DNA of 64,000 bases, taken from assembly GCA_037349495.1 (NCBI GenBank), contig CP140204.1:310001-374000 (forward strand), in the 5' to 3' direction. Both the position numbers and the translations under genes were made by a program. Origin of the DNA: Lotmaria passim. Lineage: Eukaryota; Euglenozoa; Kinetoplastea; Trypanosomatida; Trypanosomatidae. Numbering within the stretch: the first letter of the stretch is position 1; each line of letters starts with the position of its first letter. Shown piece by piece: positions 20,975 through 31,200 of the stretch. The notes under the pieces were generated by a model. That model searched no databases. It was given only the letters and a program-made list of their open reading frames with translations, and was not told where the DNA came from.

Positions 20975-22090
20975 GGCAGACGAGATAAGATAGCCGCAAT
21001 TTTGCTGCTTGAATCTAAAACAACAACAAAAAAAAAGACAAAAACAAAAAAAAAGTTGGAATGTTCAGTACAAGGCGATCAACAACGACAACAGTAAAAG
21101 CGTCAAATAATGTGAACGCAAAAATGGAGCAGCACCACTATGAAAAAAAAAAAAAAAAGTAAGACAACAGTGTTGATGCCTGTATTCGTGACTAGAGCTT
21201 GATTGACCGATAACTTTGATGACGTATTCCTCCCTCTGCCTCCGCCTGCTTTCACAACCTCTTGTAGCTGATTGAAGGAGAGCGGAAGGGAGGAAGGAAT
21301 TTGAAGTAGTAAGTTACACAAGCAAAAACCTACCTTTTTTTTTTCCCCTTTCAACCAATCATTTGAGCTTTGTCTGAAAGGGCATTGCGCTCCGAAGAAA
21401 GACGAAGGGAGAGAGGGAGAAACAAAGAGGGAGAGCAAAGCTAGGAGACGCTACACAAGAAAAAAAAAAAAAAGAAAAGGGAAAACAAGGGGTTAAGAGA
21501 AAATAAAACAAAAAAACAAACAGAGGTTTGTTGCCGATTGTGCTGTGAGCCCACGACTCCATCCAAAGGTACTCTCACATCGCCGAAAGAGATCAAGCGA
21601 AACAGAGTCACAAACAGGGACAAAAAAAAAAAAGCACCTTTCTTTTATTAAAGTGGTGAGTGCTTGGCATTCGGCACTTCCCAAGTCTGGAAAAAAAAAA
21701 AAAAAGTAACACGTCAACGCCGACTTGCGACGCGTGGCTGTCAATGAAAAGCAGCACATTCTTCTCTGGCGGAAAATGAAGCTACAGAAGAGAGAAACAC
21801 AGGCCATCACCTCTTTTTCAATTAACGAAAAAAAAAAAAACAGTGTTTTTTTTTTCCTTTTAGAACATCTCCGTTACGCGGAATGATGTTAAGCGGGAGT
21901 TGAGCGTGACAGCCAAGACACAAAGTCACTAAGAGAGAATTATGCGCACAGGGTAAGCCGAGAAAGAGAAAGAAAACAAAACAACAAAAAAGAGAGAGAG
22001 GTGACAGTCTCCCCTCTATGCAACACCAATAAGACTCCGTGTCGCGTACGGATACGTTGAGTTCGAAAACACACATACTTCCTATAGTCT
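20975..22090. other. intergenic region
   Basis: No gene seen. It has numerous A runs of 10-15 on the + strand (T runs on the coding strand), for example near 21141, 21461, 21690 and 21829. Short frames here mostly translate homopolymers. Confidence 0.55.
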
Positions 22091-22588
22091 TCAGTCGTTT
22101 TTCTTGTCTGACGACTGGGTCTCTGATACTGGCGCGGACAATGATGCGGATGGCGCGTTCGCAGCGGCCGCCGCAGCGGCTCTAGCGGTTTCCGCTCGTC
22201 GAGCGTTACGTCGTTGCATCGTCTCCTGCTCTGTCAGCTTGCGGGCCACGCTGAAGACCTCCTCCATAGTGTACTGCTTCGCCGCTGCTTGGCTACCCTC
22301 CGCCTCGTCACTGCTGCTTGAGTCAGACGCGCTGCTGCTGGAGGTGATGAAGGCGTAGGGATTTTGCTCCACGTACTCGGAGGCGTAGCGGACTCGGTTG
22401 TGCGCGCGACGAATACAGCGGGCGACGAACGCCATCACAATGAGGGTTGGGACAACTAGGAAGAGAAAGAAAATCAGAACATACTCGTCATCCTCGACCA
22501 TCGAGCTGGAGAGCGACTTAAGTCGATCGATGAAGCCCTCGCCGACGGCCCACAATAAATCCACCACGTTCTCGCCGAATCGCGACAT
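22091..22588 (-). CDS. small single-pass membrane protein, function unknown
   Basis: I chose the ATG at 22588, giving 165 residues starting MSRFGENVVDLL. The open frame continues to 22852, but the added part translates a T10 tract (A run at 22667-22676 on the + strand) that looks like the splice signal; an AG lies near 22638. The protein has an amphipathic N-terminus, one strong transmembrane helix (about 44-66, containing YVLIFFLFLVVPTLIVMAF), a basic stop (RCIRRAHNRVR), a Ser/Asp-rich acidic stretch and an Ala-rich helical tail. The topology resembles the small membrane protein at 12831, but I see no homology between them. No family recognised. Confidence 0.7.
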   Translation of the reverse strand: MSRFGENVVDLLWAVGEGFIDRLKSLSSSMVEDDEYVLIFFLFLVVPTLIVMAFVARCIRRAHNRVRYASEYVEQNPYAFITSSSSASDSSSSDEAEGSQAAAKQYTMEEVFSVARKLTEQETMQRRNARRAETARAAAAAAANAPSASLSAPVSETQSSDKKND

Positions 22589-23633
22589 TGCCGCTGAACT
22601 CGGACTTTGCTTGTGAGTTGAACGTCGTGCGAGGACGCTTCGCACGCCGATTAAACAATGAGGGGGAAAAAAAAAAGAAAGAACGTGGGCGTGTTGTGTG
22701 CTGCGATGGACTTCTAGCTTCTCTCTTGCGACAGTAACCCTTTTTCTTCTCAAAAGAGCGTCGTAATCATCACAACAGTAACACAGAAATGCCGAAAGAG
22801 ACGGCCAAAACAGCCACAGGCAAAAAAGGGCAGCAAAGAAGTGAGTGTACAATTGGCTTTACTTCCCTTTTCCCCCCTCCTGACAACAACAACAAAAAAA
22901 GGAGGGTGTAAAAGCCACCGGAACCCTTCACTGAGTGCATGGAAATAATGCGAATATACCGTAGTTTTCTTTCCCATTCGTGCCTTTTTCTCTCTCTCTT
23001 TTTTTTTTTTTTTGCAATTTGTGCCTCCTCCACGGACGTAGAAACTCAACCTCTCTCTGGTACTCTTTCTCGATAGAACGGCAAAGAAAAGCCGCGACAC
23101 AATCCGTGTTAAAGGCGCCTTGCCAGTGTTGTGGAGCTTTTTTCTTCTTTTTTTTTTCTCTCATTTTTAAGTTGTGTGAGTGCCACTGTAAAAACGTGGT
23201 GTTCGCAATGACTCCTAGATTAGTTACTTGTTCATCTTTGACGGCCCATAAAAAAAAAAAAAAAACAAATGAACAAACGAGAGACAACAGTTTCCTTTTT
23301 TCTTCTTCCTCCTTTCGCTTTCACGAAAAACTCACCTAACACATATGGGAGCTAGGTCCACTGAAAAGAATGTGAAACAACAACAACAACAGAGAAAAAC
23401 AAAAACAAAAACAAAAACACGAGCGGCGCGATGCAACTGACATAAACGCGCGCTTGAGTGCCTTCAGATGTCTGTATTGACTTCATCCCTTCGTGCGTAG
23501 AAGGACATGCTTCGTCGCATCAATTACTTTTTTTTTTTTCAGCTCACCATTACCTTTTTTACGCTTGTCAACATCACAGCTCATAGCGGTAGGGAGATTT
23601 AGGAAAACTCTATCGTTGCTTTCGCTGTTCTGT
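22589..23633. other. intergenic region
   Basis: No gene seen. It carries T and A runs, ACA-type repeats and a short tandem of AAAAAC units near 23394-23420. Confidence 0.55.
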
Positions 23634-24383
23634 TTACGCCTTGGCCTTCCGCTGCGCCTTGCGCATACCCTTGCGGTAGAACTGCATAAACAGGTACAGC
23701 AGCGTCATGTGGTAGCACAGCTGCAGCACCGCCCATGGCTTGGGGATCTGCTGATCATACACGACCGCGAGAACGGCGTGGAGGATGCAGAGCGCAAACT
23801 GGATCATCTGCACCTGCGTCAGGTACTTTTTCAGCGGGTTTACGTAGCCGAGGGAGGTGTAAAGATAGTGGAAGTACATGAGCGCGTGGACGGCCGAGTT
23901 GATCCATGCCCCGAAGAAGGCCGTGCCGTTGGCGATGCCGTGGTGCAGCAGCAGGCCCCAGATGAAGCCGATGGTGAGATGGTGGTACACGTGCAGGAAG
24001 GACAGCTGCTCCTCCTTCTTGCGCAGCACCATGAAGTAGGTGTCAAACATGTCGAGGAATTTCGTTGTGTAGTGCACAAATACCCACAACTCGATCGCGC
24101 CGGTGAAGCGGCCGTTCAGGTTGAAGACACCAAAGTAAAGAAACTGACCCAAATTGAGGGCCATTGTGAGCGAGAGAAGCACCTGCACGGCGTTGTAGAC
24201 GAGCATCGGCACCTTCAGGGAGTAGGCAGGGCGGTCTGCCATAAACTTGCGCAACAGAAACACAACAACAAGGTAGCCGATGTGGCCGCCGATCAACACC
24301 GGGTAGCTGACGAAGGCGTTCAACTCCGGGTGGAAGCAGAGAGAGTTCCGCCCGGTGCACTTGACAGCCTCAACAGACTCCAT
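23634..24383 (-). CDS. ELO-family fatty acid elongase (3-ketoacyl-CoA synthase)
   Basis: The 249-residue protein has about seven hydrophobic segments and all ELO hallmarks: KFLDMFDTYFMVLRKK (108-123), the histidine box HVYHH (131-135) and NSAVHALMYFHYLY (162-175). The family condenses malonyl-CoA with acyl-CoA in the ER membrane, the first step of each elongation cycle. The QLSFLHVYHH context is typical of enzymes acting on polyunsaturated chains, and trypanosomatids have both a modular ELO1-3 pathway and PUFA elongases, so a PUFA elongase is my preferred reading. The exact chain specificity cannot be told from sequence. The C-terminus is basic (RKGMRKAQRKAKA), consistent with a Lys-rich ER retrieval tail. 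Confidence 0.93.
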   Translation of the reverse strand: MESVEAVKCTGRNSLCFHPELNAFVSYPVLIGGHIGYLVVVFLLRKFMADRPAYSLKVPMLVYNAVQVLLSLTMALNLGQFLYFGVFNLNGRFTGAIELWVFVHYTTKFLDMFDTYFMVLRKKEEQLSFLHVYHHLTIGFIWGLLLHHGIANGTAFFGAWINSAVHALMYFHYLYTSLGYVNPLKKYLTQVQMIQFALCILHAVLAVVYDQQIPKPWAVLQLCYHMTLLYLFMQFYRKGMRKAQRKAKA

Positions 24384-25330
24384 GGTTGCAGCAGCGGCGT
24401 AAATCGTTGAGAATCAACCTTGCGTGTGTGAGAGAGAGAGAGCAAGGCGAAGAAGATCGTAGGAGGCTAAGAAAAAAAAAAAAAAAGAGGGCCAAGACGT
24501 TGACGACTTGCCGTGCGTGTCTCTACACCCCCAAATGCGCGTTGGCTGGCATCAGAGCAGACAGAGAGAGAGAGAGAGAGCACGCAGACGTTGACGTGTA
24601 GGTCCGATGAAGAGAGTCGCAGAAGACGAGCAAGGAAAAAAAAGCAAAGTGTTCACGCATGCGGATGCACTGAAAAAAAAAAAAAACACCAGGTCGCAGC
24701 CAGACTAACATTTTCCTTTCCCCACAGACAGAAGAGAGCTACTTCCGCCGTTCACACGCTTTTCCACGTTTCTGATCTCCTGCACCTGAAAAAACTCTTC
24801 GTGCTTCTGTGCACATATGTGCAGGCGTCGCGCAGCGCAGTGGCCTTCCCCCTTTTTCACATGCAGACGGTAAAGGCCAGGAAAAAAAAAAGAATGTAAC
24901 GATAGTCCTTAAACACCTTGGTAGTTTTTCTCTCCAGCTGATTCAATTACCTGACAACCATCACATTTTCCATCATTTGGAGTTCCGTGCGTAGAGCTCA
25001 ATTCACTGTGAAGCTATGACGATAAAAAAAAAAAAAAAGAGCATTGATCGTTGATAGGGATAACAACACACCTTTTTTTTTTGCTGCCTGCACCACGCTA
25101 GCGTGTTACGGGAAAAAAAAAATGTAGTAATCCATTCCTTTCAGTTCGACAACGCTGACAAGAATAAGGACCCAGCAGATACCTTCCAACTAGTTCGACT
25201 TCTCTTTTTAACCCTGCCTGCTCTCTTCCTTCACTGTCTTCCCTTTTCCGCTGCGACAGCACCACCTCTACGCAGATGCAACAGCAAAGGCATGCTTTTT
25301 TTGCTTGTACGTGGCGCTCTTAATTTCCTT
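24384..25330. other. intergenic region
   Basis: No gene seen. It contains GA repeats (24428-24442, 24563-24580) and several A runs on the + strand, which are pyrimidine tracts for the leftward genes. Confidence 0.55.
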
Positions 25331-26833
25331 CTAGTAGTGCATTCCACTCCCTGTGCCCCACGATTCTTCCCATGACTTCGGCTTCCATCGCGACGACACC
25401 GGGGGCGGCTGGAAGGGGGCGTAGTCGCGCTGGATCGGCGCGCGGCCTTCGCGAATGTCTCCAAGGTCTGTTAGCCCCAGTTCTTTGCGGATGGCAAGAC
25501 GCTCGTCCTCGAGCTGGTCCGACTCGATGCGCATGCGTTCCAGCTCTGGCGTGGTGAGGTCCGGCACGGCGTCGTGGTACGGGATGCCGAGATCGGTGCG
25601 CTCCCAGTAGTGCTTCATTGGCTCACCGTCCGGCGTGTGCGGGTCGGTGGTCCCCTCCGGTGGCTTGCCGTGCGGTGGCTGCTGTTTATTCATGCGCACC
25701 TGCCGCTTGTACTCCAACTCCTGCCATTCCATGTTGCGGAAGAGGTGCCCCATCTCCTGCCGCATCACCTGCGTCTCCTCCTCGTTGTAGAAGAGATCGC
25801 CCCGTACGAAGCCGAGCGTCCATGTCGCGCCTTTCCGCTTCTGCCGGGCCGCCACCTCCTCGCCGGGCCTGTGCTCCGTCTCGCGCAGTGGCTTCGTGGC
25901 ACGGTGGGCGTCGCCGTAAACTTGATCGTCGTCTAGCTCTTGGAAGGTCTGGGAAGCACGGTTCATGTGGGCCATCAGCCGCATCAGCGCGTCCTCGACC
26001 TCCTCGTCCTCCAGCACCATCGCACCGAAGAACTGCTTTTTGTAGTCGCGCAGGTGCTCCTCCTCTGCCACGCTGGGCGGATCGCCGCGGTGGCCGCGCA
26101 TCCACCGCTCCCACAGGCGCTCATCCGTCGCAAGGGCGCCGTAGGGCTGATGACGCTTGTTGGCGTCGCGGCGGTACATCCGGCGCTGCTCCTCGCGACC
26201 CTTCAAAAACTGCCACGTCACGGTGAACTTGTTGCCGAAGCGGTCCTTGGCAATCAGCAGCTCCTGCGTGAAGAAGTAGCGGATGTAATTCCAGTAGGCG
26301 TATTCCCACCAGTGGATAATACGATTGTCTGCTAGGCCGGCGAAGGAGTGCTGCAGTCGCACCGACTTCTCGCCAAAAGCATCGACGGAGCGCACATAGC
26401 GGCTCTCGTCCTTTGCGATCTCCGCACGCATGCGCTGCGCCGCCGCCGGCCCGCCAAGTTGCGCCGCTTCGGCCACCAACGCCTCAATTTTCTCTTTCAC
26501 TTTCCGCTTTTCGTCTTCGGCGGCGAGCTGCCGCTTCGCCTTCTCCGCCAGCAGCTCCTTCTCCTTCACTGCGTAAGCAATCGCGTCCGCTTGCCGTCGC
26601 TTTAGGTAGACGAGCTTGCTCGTGAGGTCGTCCTTTTCGTCTGCCATGCTTTTAATGTTGGACAGAATGCTTGCATTCGTGAGACGGTGGCGCGCCGCGG
26701 TGGTGAGTGGGGCAGCACCAAGACGGCGGGGCGACGACGCGGCCAGGCAACCAAGACCAAGGCCGCAGCGGAGGCGTCGGCAGGCACTGCCGTCCACCGC
26801 CCACGCTGCACGGCGCAGTGTCGTGCGACGCAT
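25331..26833 (-). CDS. NDUFA12-like mitochondrial protein (complex I subunit or assembly factor)
   Basis: I start the gene at the ATG at 26833 (500 residues). The open frame runs 71 codons further up but translates a T12 tract (A run at 26868-26879 on the + strand), and an AG sits about 13 bases before the chosen ATG. The N-terminus is Arg/Ala-rich without acidic residues for most of its first 40 positions, like a mitochondrial presequence. At about 168-270 the order IRYFFTQELLIAKDRFGNKF, then RMYRRDANKRHQPYG, then WERWMRGHRGDPPS resembles the NDUFA12/B17.2 core (DxxGNxYYE, RRWVxY, PPEWHxWLHxxxDDPP). A charged helical stretch precedes it and about 230 extra residues follow. NDUFA12 proteins are usually about 145 residues, so this is a greatly extended form. 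A mitoribosomal or other mitochondrial role is the alternative. Confidence 0.6.
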   Translation of the reverse strand: MRRTTLRRAAWAVDGSACRRLRCGLGLGCLAASSPRRLGAAPLTTAARHRLTNASILSNIKSMADEKDDLTSKLVYLKRRQADAIAYAVKEKELLAEKAKRQLAAEDEKRKVKEKIEALVAEAAQLGGPAAAQRMRAEIAKDESRYVRSVDAFGEKSVRLQHSFAGLADNRIIHWWEYAYWNYIRYFFTQELLIAKDRFGNKFTVTWQFLKGREEQRRMYRRDANKRHQPYGALATDERLWERWMRGHRGDPPSVAEEEHLRDYKKQFFGAMVLEDEEVEDALMRLMAHMNRASQTFQELDDDQVYGDAHRATKPLRETEHRPGEEVAARQKRKGATWTLGFVRGDLFYNEEETQVMRQEMGHLFRNMEWQELEYKRQVRMNKQQPPHGKPPEGTTDPHTPDGEPMKHYWERTDLGIPYHDAVPDLTTPELERMRIESDQLEDERLAIRKELGLTDLGDIREGRAPIQRDYAPFQPPPVSSRWKPKSWEESWGTGSGMHY

Positions 26834-28278
26834 GCGTTGCGCGTCCCTTCCGATTGAGGAGAGAGGGAAAAAAAAAAAAGGAAAACAGATGAAAGAGAGA
26901 TACGTGAGTGTTTTACCACTTCTCTGAGATAGACTTCTTTTAATGGGGATGAGCAACAACGGACGAAAAAGCGGAATGCGGTGAAAAACAGCAGCAACAA
27001 CAACTAACGAGGCAAATGTGTGAAAAGGAGGTGGTCGATGGCGCAAAGTCAGAGATACTTCCTAAAGACTTAAATTGCCTTCTTCCTTGATGTCAGTACT
27101 GTTGTAGGTGCAGACTGGTAGTGAGGTTTTGATGAAACCAAGAATCGAAGAGTAGGTAGAAGAAAACAATAATAAGAGTGGTAAAGGAAGTCCTCAAGAG
27201 GTAGAAACAGCTGTTTGCAACAAAGTAGAAGTGGGGCAAGGGGTGCGCCGAACAACTAGGAAAAGAGAAGAAGAAGCACAATTTCGTCATCATTGGTTGC
27301 TAAAACACTGCTTTTCGCGCGTGCTTGCCTGTTGCTGCGCCTGAGCTTCCGCCAGGGTGTCACACTGCGGTGTACGTTAGAAACGGTTAGTGCTGAGCGA
27401 AAGAAGCTCACTCTCCGTGAGCTCATAACCAAAGCAAAGTTCAAAAAAAAAAAAAAAACAGGAAGTTGAGTGCTTTCTATGGCCCTTGCAAGAAAAAGGA
27501 AGAAAGGGGGAGGGAAGGCAACGCATATTTATAAGACTGACAGATATGCTTTGACGTGTGCTATGCTGTTAATCTACGCATCTGCCACCCCAACAAACAA
27601 ACAAACAAAAAATGAAGTGCTCTTCTTTCTATTCTGCTGCGCTGCCTCTTCCACATTTTTTTTTTTTAACTGCCTGCTGCCCTCCTTGCCGTTTTGAGCT
27701 CTTCGTCAACACAATTCAAGTGAACGACAGATTAAAAAAAAAAAAAAAAGGGTTCAAAAAAAAAAAAACAGACAAAGAGGTTGTAGCACCACCACCGGGA
27801 AGGGGGAAAAAAAGAAAACTCTCCCCTTAAAAAGAGGGGGAAAAAAAAGCAACGAACAGCACAACCGGCAACACCTATGCTTGAATGCAGCACACACACA
27901 CACACACACACGTGCTCTTGTGTTTGGTGCAGCATTTCAAATATAAAACAAGTACAGATTCTAATAAAAAAAAAAAAAGGAGGCTAGCACCTTTACGTGC
28001 GGTATCGCGAATGCCCTGCACCACAGCAGAATTAAAAACTAAAAGTCAAGAAAAGGAAAGCGGAGAAAAAAAAAAAGTCTAATGTAAGAAGAGGAAAACA
28101 GTCCAAATGCCTCCCCGACACAGCCATTATTATGAGCAACATAAAAAGAAGACAAAAAGGGAGATTCATATGAACATTTATACGTATGTACGCAAGCAAG
28201 CAAGTGCGATTGAGTCTAGTACCCTTGCACACCGTTCAGGCAAGCTCAACCACCCTCTTTTACGCGTTTTTTTTTTTG
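26834..28278. other. intergenic region
   Basis: No gene seen in about 1.4 kb. It holds several long A runs on the + strand (27442-27458, 27733-27748, 27756-27768, 27966-27977), a CA dinucleotide repeat (27890-27911) and AAAC repeats near 27596-27608. Confidence 0.55.
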
Positions 28279-31200
28279 TCAGAATCGTGTTTCTCGTGGC
28301 GGCGTCACCTTCGTGCGCGAGACGACTTCCGCCAGGCGCCGCAGCGCTGTAGAACGCAAATTCGCATTGGTACTTGCGGGCAGCTCCGATGCTGGGCCGC
28401 CGTCGCGCGGTCGTGTCTTGCGCCGCGTCGGTGTTGGCCGCCCTCGCTGCGTGGCTACCTCAATTTGCCGCATGGCTGCCGCCAGATTCGTGCCGGGGTG
28501 GGGGACGTCGGGTCGCCTACTGAGAGAAAGGGAGGCGGAACGCACGGAGGCAGGGCGACGTCGCACAGACGACGCGGATGGGTGGCGGTGATGCGCCTGC
28601 GACGGCACCCACAAGCCAGCATCGTCATAGAAGGTTTCCTGCGACTCCGCCTCCGGGCGCTCGTCCCCCTCGTCCTCCTCGGCAACGGAGCGTCGCCGCG
28701 AGGTGCTGCTGGCAGACGGCGAGCGGCGCGGCGGCCCTGTGACTGGGGTGGCCCTCTGCGGCGCCTGATAGACGCGTGGCAGCGATGGCGGCGCGTCAAC
28801 GCCGGCGGCCAGCCCTCGCAACGGCTCGTCGCGGGTCAGAGAGCGCGGGTAGCGGTGTGGCGTTGCAGCGGCTGAGGCGAAGGCCGACTTCGCGGCCCTA
28901 CGCCGCGACTCCCGCGCGTGTGTCAAGCGCGACGTTGAGGGCGGTACCCCGGTGTTACGGCCGCCGCCACCGCCGAGCCGCTGCATCCGCTCCGCCCCGC
29001 GCTCGCCCTCCCCGTCGCCCAACTCGCGAGTGTAATAACGATCGCACGCATCGTAGGCAGGCCCTCTAAACTTCACAGGGCTGTACCGCGGCTGCCCTGG
29101 CGTAGGAGTGCGTGTGACGCTGTAGTGCGCGTGCGGGTCGACCACTACCATCGGCGACAGCGCGGCGGTGCCGTAGCGGTGTCGCAACTCCTCGGCGAGT
29201 GCGGCGTAGCGATTGGGCGGTTGCTGCTGCTGTGGCAGCAGCGTGTGGCCGTTGTCGGGGAGGGTGTACGGCGCTTCCTCCCCTTCGTAGTCGAGCTCGG
29301 CTGCAAAAGGCGAGGACACCAGGTCGTCTTCCCTCTCGCTCGCCAAACTCTCGTGCTCCTCCGGCTGCTGGCGCTGACGCCACTGGTGCTGGTGATGCTT
29401 CCCTGGCGTTGCCGCTGCGCCGGCGCGCTGTTTTGCCGTCTGCAACTCCTCACTGAGCAGCTTCATGTAGGCCATCACCTCCCGTACCGTTGCCTCGTCC
29501 ATGCCGACGGTTTGCTGCGGCGCTTCGCCCGCGCCTGCGTCGGAGGCGGAGGAGGGCTTAGGCATGTGGTCGGGGGAGGTCCCCGCCGCGGCACGCCCTC
29601 GGCTGACGTCGAGCATCTGCTGCGGACCGGCCTGCGCTGCCTCTTCTCGCTGGTGCCGCTGCCGCTTCCATCGCCGTAACTCTGCACGAGCAACCGCGGC
29701 CTCCGACTGGGCTTGGTCGCGTTGCCGTTCAACGGTCAGCTTTGCCTCGGTCAGCTCGTCCACGTGATGCTCCGCGACCGTCACGGCTTCGCGCAGCAGC
29801 GCAAGCTCCTCGGTTAGTTGATGTGCCCGAGCCTCTGCCGCCTGCGTCGCGGCAGCGTCTGTCACGGGCGCCGGCGTGTCCGTCTTCTCCACCGCCTGTT
29901 GCGCCAGCCGAAACATGTGCTCGATCACCTTCAACACAGCGCGGTCCTCAATAAAGCAGGACACCTTCGCTTCGTTGGCGGCCTCGCCCACCGTCGCTGG
30001 TGCCTCCTGACTCTCCTGCTGTTGCTGCTGCTTGATGGAGTCGCGTGGGGTGAGCGACGGCGTGCCGCTCGGCTTGGGGGGCCGCTGCGCTGTCTTTGCT
30101 GCCGTGCCTGCTGATGGTAGCGGCAGCGGCGATGAGGCGGATGACGAGGTCTGCGCCACATCGTTCCCGTCAGCAGCCGGGCTTGCCTCTTTGCCGTCGC
30201 GCAGGCACAGCGCGAGCAACTCGGGGGGAAGGGCGTGCGAGGGTGGCAGTGGGTGGTGCTCTGCCCAATTTACGTACATGGCGCACATGTCGACCACTTC
30301 GTCGATCAGCTCGCGGCACTCTGTTGCCTGTGCGGTGCGCCGCACCAGGCGATCTACGACGCCGCGAAAACCGTCCCCCAGCTGCTCCAGCGCCGTCACC
30401 CAGGTGCAGCCGCCCTCGCCGTTGACGCGATTGAAGAAGTAACAGCCCTTCTGCACCTGTGCCCGGTCACGCAGGGTAACATACAGTTCATGCAGCTCGT
30501 CGCGGCTCTGGTGGAAGGCCGTCTCCATGTCCACCTCGCTGTACTTCTCCAGCATCGCCGCCAACTGCTGCTGTATTACGTCCATGTCTTTCTGCAGCAC
30601 AATGGCCGCCATTTTGTGGTTTGCGCTGAAGCGCTTCAGCCTGTCCTGTAGCACCTCCATGTTTTGGTACGTGACCCGCAAGATTACATCGTTGTTCGCG
30701 GCCACCGTGGAGGGTGGCAGCGGAGCCGTCGTGTCCACGGCCATTGCGCCACGCGTGCCTGTCGTCGTCGCACCTTCGCGGGTGAAACGCTCCGCCACTG
30801 CGTCGTCTCCGTCCTTCCCGCTGTGGCACTGCGAGACGCGGATGAGGCGCTCGAGGTCGATGTCAACGAAGCCGTCCTCGGCGGTGTCGCCGTCAAAGAT
30901 CAATTCAATATCGCCCGTGCTGCGTCGCTTCACGGCGATGGGGATGCAAAGGTAGTGCACCTGCAACAGCGAGGTGACCGCTGTGTACAGCCGCGCCACT
31001 GTCTCGTAGAGGCGGGCAATACGGTGATCGTACGGCAGCACACCGCCCGCTGCGGCTGCCGCCGAGTCCTTGACGAGCTGTGTGATAGCGTCCTGCCGAC
31101 GTGCCGTTTGCCCCTCCAACGCGGCCGCACCGCTCGGCGACGACGACGGTGGTGGTAAGGAGGACGAGGTGTTCTCCGCTGCTACATTGCGTCCTTCCAC

